DNA of 64,000 nt from Codonopsis lanceolata (Eukaryota > Streptophyta > Magnoliopsida > Asterales > Campanulaceae). This document shows, piece after piece, positions 34,801 to 46,004 of the stretch. The notes below the pieces were generated by a model, which saw only the letters and a program-made list of their open reading frames with translations, was not told the origin of the DNA and searched no databases. The position numbers and the translations under genes are program-made. Every line of letters begins with the position of its first letter. Positions within the stretch are counted from its first letter, which is position 1. The stretch covers positions 79,910,571 through 79,974,570 of the forward strand of contig CM028380.1 of assembly GCA_013146195.2 (NCBI GenBank), given 5' to 3'.

Positions 34801-37149
34801 GGATAAGCAGCTTCTCATCCGTTGGGTTGGGTTGGAACGGGTGATGGGTCGAAACTCATTAGAACCCGAATATCAAATTGATTGAAATGGGTCGTGTCAA
34901 ACGGGTGACGTGTTAAAACGGGACGGCTCGTCTTAATCCAGATTTTCTCCCAAAATTTCATAATTTTATAGAGTAAAAGCAAGAGGGTCAAAAAATGGGT
35001 AATGGATTCGACCCGCTTTAACCCGACCCGTTAATATTTTTTGGTCAAAACAGGTTACACGTGCAATCCAAAAATATTAACGGGTTCGGTTTTGTCGGGT
35101 AATTTTCAGGTCAGGTCGGGTGGGTTAACGAGTTCAGGGTTGTAATTGTCAGGCCTAATACACACACACACACACACACATATGTATATATAAGTTTGAA
35201 GGCTAGGCCTCATTTAAGTTGACCGACCTTGACTCTTCTAAGTTTCGAAAAAGAATCATTTCTCTTAAAAAAGAAACGATTTTTTTTCATTTCTCTTGAT
35301 TTGTTTCTTCAATATTCCTGTTAGCATGCTTGCATCTTATTAATTATGAGTTCTCACTACACAAATTTGCTCATTATCAGGAGGGTTACCATACCTTTCG
35401 TGGGGGATTCTGGAACTACTTCAGCATGGGTAAGGGTTTTTAATCGCTTGAATAGAACCCCACTTGAGTACAATGTGTGTGTGGTTTGCAATCTGGATAT
35501 GTGCTTTAGTTAAGGTCAATTTCAGTTGACTTGAGTCTTGAGCTTTTTGGAAAATGTCCTCCCATGTTTACTTCTGCGTCATTTACTAGCCAGTTTTATG
35601 ATGTCCATGTCCACTATGAACATAGTTTTTGATCCTGTACCTCTTGATGTGTAACTGAGTGTAGGTCTGTGACTTGGATGCAAAAGCCAATAGTCCCTAT
35701 TTCAGTCAATATATTACAGTTTTGGGTAACTGTTAAAGCCAGCAGTATCATCTCTATAACGTTGCCTTCTCCATGTTTCTTGAGTTAGTTTTTTGTTGAT
35801 TTATTGTACAGGAATGGATGCAAAAATATCATATGCATTTCACACGGAGAGGAAGTTGCACCCAGAAAAGTTTAAAAATCAGTTAACTAACCAGGTGCCG
35901 TGTTATTATATGCTCCTTTTGGAAGCATTAGTTGGATTCGTAGCTTTTTTCCTATTACACAACACATATTTTCTATCTGTGTTGTATAATTGTAATTTTC
36001 CTTCACTTTCTATCTTACATTTTGTAAAATTAGATTAGTAATGGGTGCTCATTATTTTTTGAATTCAGGCTACATATGCAAAGCTTGTTTGGACACAAGG
36101 AGGGTTTAGCGCGTCGCTCCTTCATCCGTCTTCACGGTAAGAAGGCTTCGAGGATTTGATTATGTTTGCTTTCATTTGATTAAAGTTCCTTCACTGGCTC
36201 ATGCCTTCAACTAAATGAATATAGTACCTCAATAGTTACTACATACTCCCTCCGTCCCAAAATGAATGTCCCTTTCTCTATGAAGTTACTAAATTACCTT
36301 TTCTATCTATCATGTCTTGATGTGCAGTTGCAATACTACAGCGTAGACACTAAGTACAATTCATGTATATTTACTAATAACATGGCCTAAAAATCAACTT
36401 CCTTAATTTTTGCGAAAAACTAATAAGGGACGCTGGATGGAGGGAGTACTATATTTATGAGATATGGTCAAGTTTCCATAATGCCATGGTTCTATGTTGT
36501 CTTACATCATAAAGTTTCTGATCTGATTGTGTCTTGTTGGAATCTAGGGGGCTTTGATATTATTGCTATATGATGGTAAGGGACCAAAATCTCCCACGTT
36601 TCATCTATGGCGATTTGGCTCACCTTTCTCATTTTGTTCTTAATTCATATATAAAACGGACCACGTTTCATCTACGGATTTGACTGGTTGCCTTTCTCAT
36701 CTGGTTCTTAATTCATATATAAAGCTGATTAACAGAGTAAACCCCAAAATCTTACAATATGGTTCGGAGGATAACCTGCTTTTATATTCCCAATAATAAA
36801 AATAAATAAATTTGTTTTAGAAAATATCTTCTAATGGTAAATTTATTATTTATAATACAGTGAATTTAGCGATTAATTGGAGCTCAGGTGTCTATTCTAG
36901 TAGCCAGAAAACAAATTTCTTTGACCCCTGCACATTTTATTTAGGCACAGCAACTAAATCATGGTGACAGTATTTTAGTTTTACCTCATCTATGTTTTAT
37001 CCTTTTTTCTACCATTACATGTTTGTATTCATTAGTTGAATTAAAGAATAAAGGTTTTCTGCTTTGCCATTGACACATTGGTTGTATGATGTTTTACTTG
37101 CACAAGGATTATGGATGTGATGACCTGATCTATCTTAATGGAAGCCAGC

Positions 37150-37189
<40 letters not shown>

Positions 37190-39144
37190 GTATGTATATA
37201 TATATATATAACACATTTATGTTTCCTCGCCTTCAAGAGGCTACTATGATAGTTTTCCTTTGACATTCTTGCTTATAGTTCAATAGCACATGTTTGGCTT
37301 TGATCACCATGGCTGCTCTTAAAACAGGAATATAGCACAGCTGGCAAAGGTTAAAATCATGAAAAAGCCAGGTCTGTGGCAGGATCTTCACATACCTCAC
37401 AGGTAATATTAATGGTAGATGGGCAATTATATGGAATTCAAGGAAATAGATAAATTGTCATTTTTGTTGTATTATTGTTTTGGTTTGCTGTTATCTGATT
37501 CCCTCCCTCGATGATTCCTAATAGTTTAATGGATCTAATAAATCTCACGGTTTTCTGTGCAGCATAAGATCTATTGTTTGCCTAAACTTGCCCAGTTTTT
37601 CTGGTGGACTCAATCCTTGGGGAATGCCTTGCAAGAAGAAACTTCACTCGGTAAGTTTCAATTAGTTGATAGGCTTCTACATTCACGACGTAACTGTGGG
37701 CAGAGCTTGTGTCTGTCATTACTAACACTGCATTTATTTATCAGAGAGACTTGACTCCTCCATATGTTGATGATGGCTTTATTGAGGTGGTTGGCTTTCG
37801 AGATGCTTGGCATGGGCTTGCTTTGCTTTCTTCAAAGGGACACGGGACTCGTCTTGCACAGGTAAAAAATTTAATTAGAGCATATAAAACTAATTACAAT
37901 TCAATGAAGTTAAACCTTATTGCATTGAAGGCATTAACAGTAACTTATACTCCCTACATCTAAAAATAAGTGTCCCCTATTCCTTTTTAGGTCATTCCTG
38001 ATTAAGTGACCCTTTTCAATTTTTAGAAAGATTCATTTAACACATTGTCTATAATACCCTTATTAACTGTGAAATAAAAAAGAAAAATGACCCATTGATT
38101 TGAGACCACTAACCCTGAGGGCATTAAAGAACAATTATATAGAGTGGACTCTTTCCTTAAAATCCGTGGAAAGTCAATAGGAGACACTTATTTTGGAAAT
38201 GGAAGGAGTAGCATATTTATAAGCATCTAAGAATTCATGCTTGCAAACCACTCGAAAGGCTTCTTTCTATTATCTTAGTCCATTAGTTTTGCGAGTTTTT
38301 GTTTCTCCCGTTTAGAACTGCTGCAAATAGTGATCAAAACCATGTTTGTCCCCTGGCCCCTGGGGCCACTTTCATACTTGTTGGTGGGAACCCCATTCCT
38401 CCATAAAGATTGGTTTCCCTTTGGGTGGAAATGGTCCTATCCTTCCTCTTTTTGTGTGTATCACATTAAGTTCTTTTATTTCTTTTCTTAAACAACAATA
38501 TTAAATGCATTACTTGGAAATATTATTGTTTCATTCAAAAGCTTTAATGGAAAAAAGAAATGAAAAGAAATGAAATCTCATCACTTGGAATCTCATTATA
38601 GGTAATGAGATTTCCACACCCATTCTATTCTTGCCATCCAAACGGGGTCTTATTTCCTTGGTAGCCTTCATCGTACTGATCAATCTAACTACTCTTGTTC
38701 ATGCAAGGTGCTTGTCACAACTCACAAGTTACCTCTCTTCTTACTGTTAACTCGTTTGTGCGATACCTTTTTCTTACATTATCTTGAAGTTTTGCTATAT
38801 TCTTGTAGGCAAACAGCATTCGTTTCGAGTTTCACAAGGGTGCAGCTGACCATACATTCATGCGGATTGATGGAGAGCCATGGAAACAACCCCTTCCCGT
38901 GGATGATGACACTGTTGTTGTCGAGATTTCTCACTTTGGGCAAGTGAGCATGCTTGCCAACCCGCATTGCCGGTCCAAAAGCGTAACTTCACCTTCCCCA
39001 CCAGAGTCTCCACATGTTCCCGAGGATGAAGAGTTTGATAGTGCTGACGAGGAGTTGGAGGAGAAGTCAGAAGAGCGGAGAAAGTTGGGTGCTGCTGAAA
39101 CTTTCCGGTTTCCAGACGAGTTTGATGCAGCTCAACTTAGTTAG
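31828..39144 (+). CDS. DGK5: Diacylglycerol kinase, DGK5-type, 13 exons
   Basis: It phosphorylates diacylglycerol to phosphatidic acid, a membrane signal. Exons by GT-AG sites and frame: 31828-31901, 32876-33080, 33176-33298, 33380-33508, 33845-33930, 34074-34197, 35381-35429, 35812-35894, 36069-36136, 37328-37402, 37563-37650, 37745-37861, 38809-39144. They sum to 1557 nt (518 residues), all in phase. The catalytic domain starts at PVIVFINSKSGGQLG (residues 64-78), with the ATP-site GGDGTAGW at 137-144 and PLGTGNNLPFSFGW near 164-177. The accessory domain includes EGYHTFRGGFWNYFS, VDDGFIEVVGF and MRIDGEPWKQPLP. An acidic Ser/Pro-rich tail follows. There are no C1 domains, as in the short plant DGK clusters. 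The wording is closest to Arabidopsis DGK5 in my recollection; an N-terminal start at residue 14 is an alternative. Intron 6 holds a TIR repeat, and introns 1, 9 and 12 hold MITEs. Confidence 0.93.
32283..32460. mobile_element. Stowaway MITE in DGK intron 1
   Basis: The element starts CTCCCTCCTTCC and ends TTTTTTGGGATGGAG, flanked by TA at 32281-32282 and 32461-32462. It is 178 bp and non-coding. Confidence 0.8.
34500..35290 (+). mobile_element. Dispersed ~0.9 kb TIR repeat, copy B, in DGK intron 6
   Basis: It starts AGGTAGCGTTTGGTAACATT and is collinear with 4071-5000 through the GGACAAGAAAC, GTGGATAAGCA, GGGTTGGGTTGG and CA-microsatellite blocks (35160-35190). The right terminal repeat seen in copy A is missing or shortened. 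It is on the same strand as the gene. Confidence 0.75.
36246..36446. mobile_element. Stowaway MITE in DGK intron 9
   Basis: The ends CTCCCTCCGTCCC and GGATGGAGGGAG are classic Stowaway terminal repeats. TA duplications lie at 36244-36245 and 36447-36448. It is 201 bp. Confidence 0.9.
37950..38208. mobile_element. Stowaway MITE in DGK intron 12
   Basis: It starts CTCCCTACATCTAAAAATAA and ends TTATTTTGGAAATGGAAGGAG with an extended inverted repeat (AATAAGTGTCC / GGAGACACTTATT). TA lies on both sides (37948-37949, 38209-38210). It is 259 bp. Confidence 0.85.
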
Positions 39145-39898
39145 CCCGGACAAACTACCCAATTCATTCTTTCTTCTCCACCTTTCATAGCTCATCAGGT
39201 TTTAATGGTGTGATAGCTGTCGAGTTTTAGTGTTAGTTTTATCTATAGCTAATTGGGAGCCTGAAAAGGTGCGTTATTCTTTCACATACACTCTTCTGAC
39301 TGTAGATACATTAGTACAGGAGTAGTTAGTTTGACCATTTGTATATATATATATATATATAGACGCAACCATCTAATTACTCATAGACTCGTAGTACTAA
39401 TTTATGCATAGGGTTGCTACTTGCTTCCCTCCAACTCGATATGCAAAGAAAGCATGACTCAGTATTCTCAAGTCGCACCTTGCCAACTCAAATTAATGCA
39501 AAGCTCGACTTAGTATTAAGAAATAGTAAAGCTCCCACAAAGCAGGATAATAGTACAAAGTGAAACCACTGGTTAACATAATGATAGGATTAAGAAATAC
39601 TAGTAAAGCTCCCACAAACCCAGGGGCCTACAATCAATGGGATGGCTAGTGAGCAAATTGTATGGGTAAAACCAAGTGCCCATCTGTCTGTACTCACAAT
39701 CACAATCGGTCCCCCCAGGCCCCAATCCACTTGTTTTTCTCTCTCTCTAGTCGTCCTGATACATTGGCACAAATCACACCTGGACAAACCAACAAATACA
39801 TTATACACTTGATCAAATCCAAAACAGAATGCTTTCCTTATCTATTGCTATTTGCTGATACCACCTTTGTTAAACAATTCTCTCTCATTCCCTCGCTC
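39145..39898. other. DGK 3' flank and wound-responsive gene promoter region
   Basis: The first part should hold the DGK 3' UTR; no clear poly-A signal is singled out. A (TA)n run lies at 39343-39360. No other coding sequence is visible. Confidence 0.5.
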
Positions 39899-39905
39899 TA
39901 TAAAG
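39899..39905 (+). promoter_or_regulatory. TATA box of wound-responsive gene 1
   Basis: TATAAAG lies 72 bp upstream of the ATG, in the context CTCTATAAAGC, and fits a short 5' leader. Confidence 0.7.
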
Positions 39906-39976
39906 CAACTCCTTCACTCTCCATTATGCTTCAATTCAACACACACCCACCAAAGAAAGAAACACATAATCCAAAT

Positions 39977-40243
39977 ATGAGTTCCACAAGTAGAGCTTGG
40001 ATCAGAGCAGCCACCATTGGAGTAGTGGAGGCATTGAAAGATCAAGGCTTTTGTAGATGGGGTTATGGTCTAAGGTCACTGCAACAGCATGGCAAGACCA
40101 ACATGAGGTTTTATTCTCAGGCTAAATCGCTCTCCGGGCCATCGTCGTCCGTGGTGGCTAATAAGATCAAGGACGAGAAATCAAAGAAATCAGAGGAAAG
40201 CCTGAGGACGGTTATGTATTTGAGCTGTTGGGGTCCTAACTAG
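39977..40243 (+). CDS. Wound-responsive family protein (DUF3774), copy 1
   Basis: This is an intronless 88-residue protein. The N-terminal half has the family signature: SRAWIRAATIGVVEALKDQG, then CRWGYGLRSLQQH. A variable Ser/Lys linker follows, then the conserved end SEESLRTVMYLSCWGPN. The family (PF12609, wound-induced/wound-responsive) is small, basic and plant-specific; its biochemical role is not established. The longer open frame from 39662 is rejected as a start because the family begins at the MSS...SRAW motif, and a TATA box sits just upstream. The paralogue at 46731-47024 has the same orientation. Stress or wound induction is known for the family, not shown by this sequence. Confidence 0.93.
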   Translation: MSSTSRAWIRAATIGVVEALKDQGFCRWGYGLRSLQQHGKTNMRFYSQAKSLSGPSSSVVANKIKDEKSKKSEESLRTVMYLSCWGPN

Positions 40244-41129
40244 ATTTAGTTTTGACAAATTTTGTATATACAACTACAAGTGACTTTGTTATGAAATTAA
40301 CTTTAGATCTGTTCATGTGAATGAAATATCATATTTTAACATTAAATCTGTTTACAACTATCAAATGATTTCCCAATTAATTGCCTTGCCTATATCTTGA
40401 ACAAGTATGTCTCAAGATGTGCATATCTGAAGTGAATCTTCAATGGAGGAGATTTTGTTACCTTTCTGTTTGTTTATCAGTTCTTAGTACAGGGTTAGAA
40501 TAATTTTAAGCCTTTGAAGAGCCTAGAGTCATCGGATCAATAGTATAATTTGTTTTTTTTTTTAATTTCCAGCAATTATCTATTTAACAGCTGGTAGGTT
40601 AAGATCTTTATATATTAAGATCAAATATATATTAAGATCAAATAAGAAATTATAAATTTTACGTAATTTTTTTAAAAAACATTCCCTATCGACCGATAAC
40701 AAGTCAATTTCGAATAAATAATTTTCTTGGCATTAAATAAAACACAGAAAGCTTGGCTAAACAAGGTTTTCTTGAGAAAAAGCCTTGTCAAAGGCATTGA
40801 TTTCAAAAAAAGGTTCTCCTTACTCGAAACTATCTTATATGACGTATTTTTATATGAAAACCCCGTAATACCTTTTTTTTTTATCGACTCAATGGTAGTT
40901 TAATAAACTCATTGCACGACTTAACGGTAGTTTAACATACTCTGAACGACTCAATGTTAGTTTACCCGACTCACTAAGTCGTGCAATGAGTTGAGTCGAT
41001 CAAACGATACAAAGGTCGATTAAATGAATCAGTGAGACTTCTCAAACGACTCACTAGGTTTGAGAGAGAGAGAGAGAGAGAGAGAGAGGAGCAAGGTTAG
41101 AGAGATGTATGTGCATTTCTATTGGGTTG
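40244..41129. other. Intergenic DNA, no gene seen
   Basis: AT-rich 3' flank of wound-responsive gene 1. 40885-41050 holds several ACGACTCA / GACTCAAT words in both orientations. An (AG)n microsatellite lies at 41062-41088. No supported ORF. Confidence 0.6.
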
Positions 41130-41269
41130 CTCCATATTAGATGTGGTAATTTTTATCCGCTCATTTACACTGGCCCAAGAAATAATGACACTCAAAAAAT
41201 TTTAATGACTGGGCATATTAATTATGATGACTAAATGGGCGCCCATTTATACCATACTAAAACTCATTC

Positions 41270-41710
41270 TCTTGTTCTTATAATTTTGTTTAATCAATTA
41301 CATACATAATTATAAAATACTTAAGATTAATAATGACGTTTAACATAATTAATATATCTATATTGTGCACCCACCCTTCCAACCTCCACCCTCCAAGCGC
41401 CCCAAAAAAAAATTAATTCTCTTGCTCTTCTAATTTTGTTTTATCAATTATATACATAATTATAAAATACTTAAGATTAATAATAACGTTTAACATAATT
41501 AATATATCTATACTGTACACTCATCCTTCCAACCCCCACCCCCCCTCCAAGTGCCCCCTCCCCCTAAAACTCATTCTCTTGCTTTTCTAATTTTATTTTA
41601 TCAATTACATACATAATTATAAAATACTTAAAATTAATAATGACGTTTAACATAATTAATATATCTATAATGTACACCCATATATATAGTACACCCGCCC
41701 TTTCAACCGC
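41270..41710 (+). repeat. Three ~150-bp tandem repeats
   Basis: Each unit contains ACTCATTCTCTTG (or AATTCTCTTG), TCAATTACATACATAATTAT, AAAATACTTAAGATTAATAA, GACGTTTAACATAATTAATA and a C-rich end (CACCCACCCTTCCAACC...). The unit starts fall near 41270, 41414 and 41566. Confidence 0.85.
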
Positions 41711-42273
41711 CAACCTCACCCCAAATTGCAAAGCAAAGCATGAAATGTCATTCTATGACTCTGTACCGTTAAATGAAACTCAACATCACTCTCAGATTGC
41801 TCTATTTCTATGACTTTATAAATATATGTCCCTGTTACACTATAAATGGATTCATAGTGGTTTTGTGAGCAGTGCAACATGCGACATTCTATGACTTGTG
41901 TGTTTATCTATTGGGGTTCAGCGAAATAAAAAATCGAACCATAAAATAGAAGATTGAATTGAGGGTTACAACAACAAAAATACATAATTGACACAAGAGA
42001 TGAGCAAACATACATATTTATGTTTCTTTTTTTTTTTTGGTGAAATTAATGTTTTCTTTTTCTTTTTTTGCGTATTTTTGGTGAAAGAATGAAATTTTTT
42101 AATTATTGTATTTATTTTTGAATTTTGTGTTAATGAGTAGATGAGCGCCCATGGGAGCCCATGCTCATTTATTGTCCACCCATATATGTCTATGATATTA
42201 AATGAGCACTTACTTGCTCGCCCATTGCCCATATGGGCGCCGCCCATACTCGTCCGTTTGCCACCTCTTGCGG

Positions 42274-42865
42274 TAAGGGTGGCAAATCGGTCGTGTTGGG
42301 TTGTTATCGGGCCGGCATGATAACAACACGACACGATAAGCACGAACACGAACACGACACGATAAACTTATCGTGACTAATATTAAAACTCGAACACGAC
42401 ACGATAAAAACACGAAAAACACGACACGACACGATAGACACGATAAGAAAAAAAAACACGATTTATTTAATTAGACCCGTGAAGCCGTTAAACCCAATAA
42501 ACATTATAAAATATATAATTTTGATTTTTTAATACATATTTTGAAAATTTATCAATATAAATAGTCAAGTAGTTTAAAATTCATAAATTTTCAAATGATA
42601 AAACTATGAAATAATCATGAAAATAGTTCGAAAGAAGTGAATAACCCCTAGTAAATTTTTTAAAATATATTTTTAAAACATATATATTTTAGTTATCGTG
42701 TCTTACTGTGCTTATAAAGCCAGCCCGATAACAACTCATTTTTTATCGTGTCTTATCGTGTTGGCCCTATAACGGCCCGAACCCGATAAGCCTTAGCCCA
42801 AACCCTATAATTTCGTGCCGTGTTCGTGTCGAGCAATCGTGTCGTGCCTCAAATTACCACCCCTA
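42274..42865. mobile_element. Non-autonomous TIR element rich in CACGACACGATA
   Basis: The left end reads TAAGGGTGGCAAATCGG and the right end, read on the minus strand, TAGGGGTGGTAATTTGAGG. Both arms contain many ACGACACGATA/TATCGTGTCGT words, so the single strand can fold back. Related fragments occur at 5155-5215 and 30425-30690. No convincing TSD was found and there is no ORF of interest. A hAT assignment is by TIR resemblance only. Confidence 0.65.
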
Positions 42866-43128
42866 TCTTTTTATATATGGTCAATTATGTATTTTTTGGT
42901 TATGAAAAAATATATATATCAGATTTCCATTTAAAAACAATCGATTTGACGTAAAAATTAAGAAAATAAGGGAGTATTTTATTTCAATTAATGTGCGAGA
43001 AAAGTGAAAATATGTTCTTGTTTTGATATTATTAGTAGTTCTGCCAATACTAACACGTCATGTAAAGTTTTTGAGTGCTTTTTAGAAATTTGGCTACGTT
43101 GTAAATGGTGAGAGTTGTTAAAATGTTG

Positions 43129-43192
<64 letters not shown>

Positions 43193-43434
43193 GTTCAAAC
43201 TTTTGATAATTTTTTGTAAAAGAAAATTATTTTTTTGTAATTTTTGTATTTATTTGATAAGTGCATGTTAATGAGTAAATGGGCGCCCATGGGCGCCTAT
43301 GCCTATTTAGTGTCCACCCATATATGCCCATATTATTAAATGTGCACTTACTTGCCCGCCCATTTGAACCCGCCGCCCATTTAGGCCCGCCCACGCCCGC
43401 TCATACCCGTCCATTTGCCACCTCTACTCCATAT

Positions 43435-44617
43435 GGAAAAGTTTAAAGGTATTTAAAAATATTTAAATGTTTTAAAACAAGATAATTTTTTTATAAGAAC
43501 ACCATGAATATCGCCTGTTTTTTTAGATAGTAGCAATGCTTTAGAAAATAAATTATGATTTTTTATCATTTATATAAAATAATTTTTTTAAAAGAAAGAT
43601 CTAGAAATTAAATCAAGTATTATATTTGATTTGGTGTGCATATTGGAAATGAAACTAATAAATGTTTTTTACAAATTTTAGAGAATTAATTATTATTTAT
43701 TTAAAATAAATATTTTTTTGAAATACATTCATGAATTTCACTAATTTCTTTATAAATGAGTAATTTCAAAAATTAGTGTGTATAATCAATAATGTGTGTA
43801 TTTGTATGAGTTCTATGAATACCGTCATTGGATTTTGAAATTTCTAGAATGTATTTGTGTGTGTTTTTTTGACAAAACAGAATAATCATCATGAACTCTT
43901 TCTACAATAAATTCCTTAACAAAAGCCTATGACGACTTTAGGGTTTCAAGCACAAATCAAAAAACAAGAAAACTCAAATTTTATCAAAAGCTACGGAAAT
44001 AAATGTTTAAGAGGATATTTATATGCCCTAACAAACCAAACCCTAAAAGGAAAAGAATTAAACAAATTAAACGAAAAAGCCCGAAAACTTCCAAGATCCG
44101 TAACAGTGCTTAAACAACGTTTTTGGGCTAAAAACAAATTGTTCACAAGGTAAGCCATACGAGTTTCGTAGATCTCGTCAAAAACTTCGATTTGATATGC
44201 GGCGGGCCCCGTAATTCATCAGGACGTGAAAGTTATGATCCGTTAAAGTTTTACCGACCGTTAAATGATTTCTACTAGTACATAACGGAACTAACGGAAA
44301 ACTGTGAAAACAACCCGCCGACCCAACTTTCAGAAACTGCCACTGGACCCCCTGAACTTCGAACTCTTCCCTAACGCTTTGCTCAAATACGTCTTGGTTG
44401 CTTGTTCTACATCATTTTTGCTTTTGGATTTTGTTATTTTGTTTTTCATAATTACGGTTTGGAGAATAAATTAATAATCTAAAAAACTAATTTCTAAAAA
44501 TTATTTTAAAAGGTGTATTTACAATATATACACCAGCTTCCTAAATTACTAATTTTTGAAAAAAAATAGAGAAAATCAGCCTTCTAATTTTTTAAAAACA
44601 CATTAAACTTCAATTAA
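43435..44617. other. Intergenic DNA with LTR-like fragment
   Basis: 43929-44153 is a 74-codon basic, low-complexity ORF without recognisable features. 44155-44400 (CATACGAGTTTCGTAG, TCGATTTGATATGCGGC, GGACGTGAAAGTTATGA) resembles a dispersed plant retrotransposon terminal sequence, seen only as a fragment here. No gene is called. Confidence 0.4.
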
Positions 44618-44626
44618 TACATGAAA
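44618..44626. other. 9-bp target-site duplication (left) of MULE 44627-46004
   Basis: TACATGAAA is repeated exactly at 46005-46013. A nine-base duplication is the hallmark of Mutator-like transposition. Confidence 0.9.
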
Positions 44627-46004
44627 GGGTTAATGACACTATTGGTCCCTCAACTATGAGTTGTTCTTAGCAATAGTCCCTTAAGAATTTTTTTCAAAAT
44701 TAGGTCCTAAAAGTTTCAAATTTTCACAACCTCAGTCCTTTTGGTGGATGTCGTTAGAGAAATACCGTTAAGTTACCCATGCGCATTTAGTAAGGGTTAA
44801 AATGAAATTTTCTCAAACTTAACTTATATCAAAATTTTCAATTGAATACCTAAAGTTCAAAAAATGACATAAGCCTTCTTCCCCAAATTTGCAATCAAAT
44901 CACATAATGTTTGACCCAGTACTACTGAACCTTCACCCACAGCCTCCTTTATTTAGGTAGTTGTCTTAGTCATTGACACATGGGTATAATTTGAATGGAT
45001 ACTATAATCAAATTGTTTAATTTTCATTTTCATTTCTTCAATTTTCCTTGTCAAGCATAGCACTCAAAAGCATCGAGTATTATTGTCCATCCTCCAACAC
45101 AACCAAACAACACCTGAAAATTATAAGCAAAACTAAAATATCTCACTTGTTTTGCCTTCTACAGCTTTGTTTCACCCTACTTTTCATGGAAATTAAAAAA
45201 ATTCAAACACGGGTTCCTTTCTATACTTCCTCCCCGAATTCATGAATCAAAGAAAGCATTATGAAATCAGGTAAAATTTCTACAAGCTCAAAGAAGTTAC
45301 TACTGAAAATGGGGGATTTCACAAACCTTTAATGAGTCAATATTTGATAAATCACCATCCTTCATTTCCAAATCTTCATTCCATGACTACTCTGCAAGCT
45401 CGTGGTCAATTCATCGTCAAACCCAAGCTCCTTGCTCTCAAGTTCAATTCTTGTCAAATTGAACCAAACGAGGTTCTTAGCAGAAATGTAGAATGGGGTT
45501 TTGACCCATTACTAACTGGAATGAAGACGAATCCGACTGGGTTTGCCGGAGTAAGTGAGTTGGAAGGAGTTGTTGTAGTGAGTAAAGGTGTCGCAGTTGG
45601 GGTTAGTGACAGAGATGAACCGAAACCATGGGTGATAGTGTTTTTGGTGTTTTATTGGAGAATTTGGAGTCGGAAGAATTATGATGGGTGGTGGTCAGAC
45701 GAGGCAAATTTGTTTGGATTTTGTTTGATTTCAATTTGATGAAAATGAATTTTGGGAAGAAGGCCTTGTTGTCCCTTTTCAAACCCTTGGAACTCAATTG
45801 AAAATTGTGATATAATTTAGGTTTGAGAAAATTTCATTTTAGCCCTTATATGTGTAACTTAACGATATTTCTCTAACATCATCTACCAAAAGGACCGAGT
45901 TTGTAAAAATTTGAAACTTTTAGGACTCAATTTTAACAAAATAATGTTAAGGGACTAATATTAAGAACGATCTAAAGTCAAGGGACCAATATTGTCATTA
46001 ACCC
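44627..46004. mobile_element. Mutator-like element with long TIRs, no transposase
   Basis: It starts GGGTTAATGACACTATTGG. The right end, read on the minus strand, starts GGGTTAATGACAATATTGG. The arms stay similar for about 170 bases, including GTCCTAAAAGTTTCAAATTT and CGTTAGAGAAATA words. A perfect 9-bp duplication flanks it. The 1.0 kb interior has no transposase and carries an unrelated ORF (45332-45739), so the element is non-autonomous and Pack-MULE-like. It sits 0.7 kb upstream of wound-responsive gene 2. Confidence 0.92.
45332..45739 (+). CDS. Unrecognised ORF carried inside the MULE, 135 codons
   Basis: The frame is open between the two TIRs, with varied composition: an N-terminal His/Pro/Ser part, a Val/Gly-rich middle (SELEGVVVVSKGVAVGVSD), then an aromatic and basic tail (VFYWRIWSRKNYDGWW). 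I do not recognise a family. The first half could be a transit-peptide-like start, but this is speculative. It may be a captured host exon or a chance ORF. No introns are evident. Confidence 0.35.
   Translation: MSQYLINHHPSFPNLHSMTTLQARGQFIVKPKLLALKFNSCQIEPNEVLSRNVEWGFDPLLTGMKTNPTGFAGVSELEGVVVVSKGVAVGVSDRDEPKPWVIVFLVFYWRIWSRKNYDGWWSDEANLFGFCLISI

Larger units (their letters stand above)
41138..43426. mobile_element. hAT-like composite element with 8-bp TSD
   Basis: The left end reads TAGATGTGGTAA and the right end, read on the minus strand, TAGAGGTGGCAA. Both are flanked by CTCCATAT (41130-41137 and 43427-43434), a perfect 8-bp duplication, typical of hAT. The interior has no transposase. 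It contains three ~150-bp tandem repeats (41270-41710), a copy of its own right end (42120-42268, repeated at 43265-43426 with GGGCGCCCATGGG words), a second TIR element between them (42274-42865) and a TA microsatellite (43133-43189). The structure suggests nested insertion or duplication of the right end. Confidence 0.8.

Noticed and set aside
39662..39976. Longer N-terminus for wound-responsive gene 1
   Set aside because: The open frame continues upstream by chance through the TATA box; the family starts at the MSS...SRAW motif.
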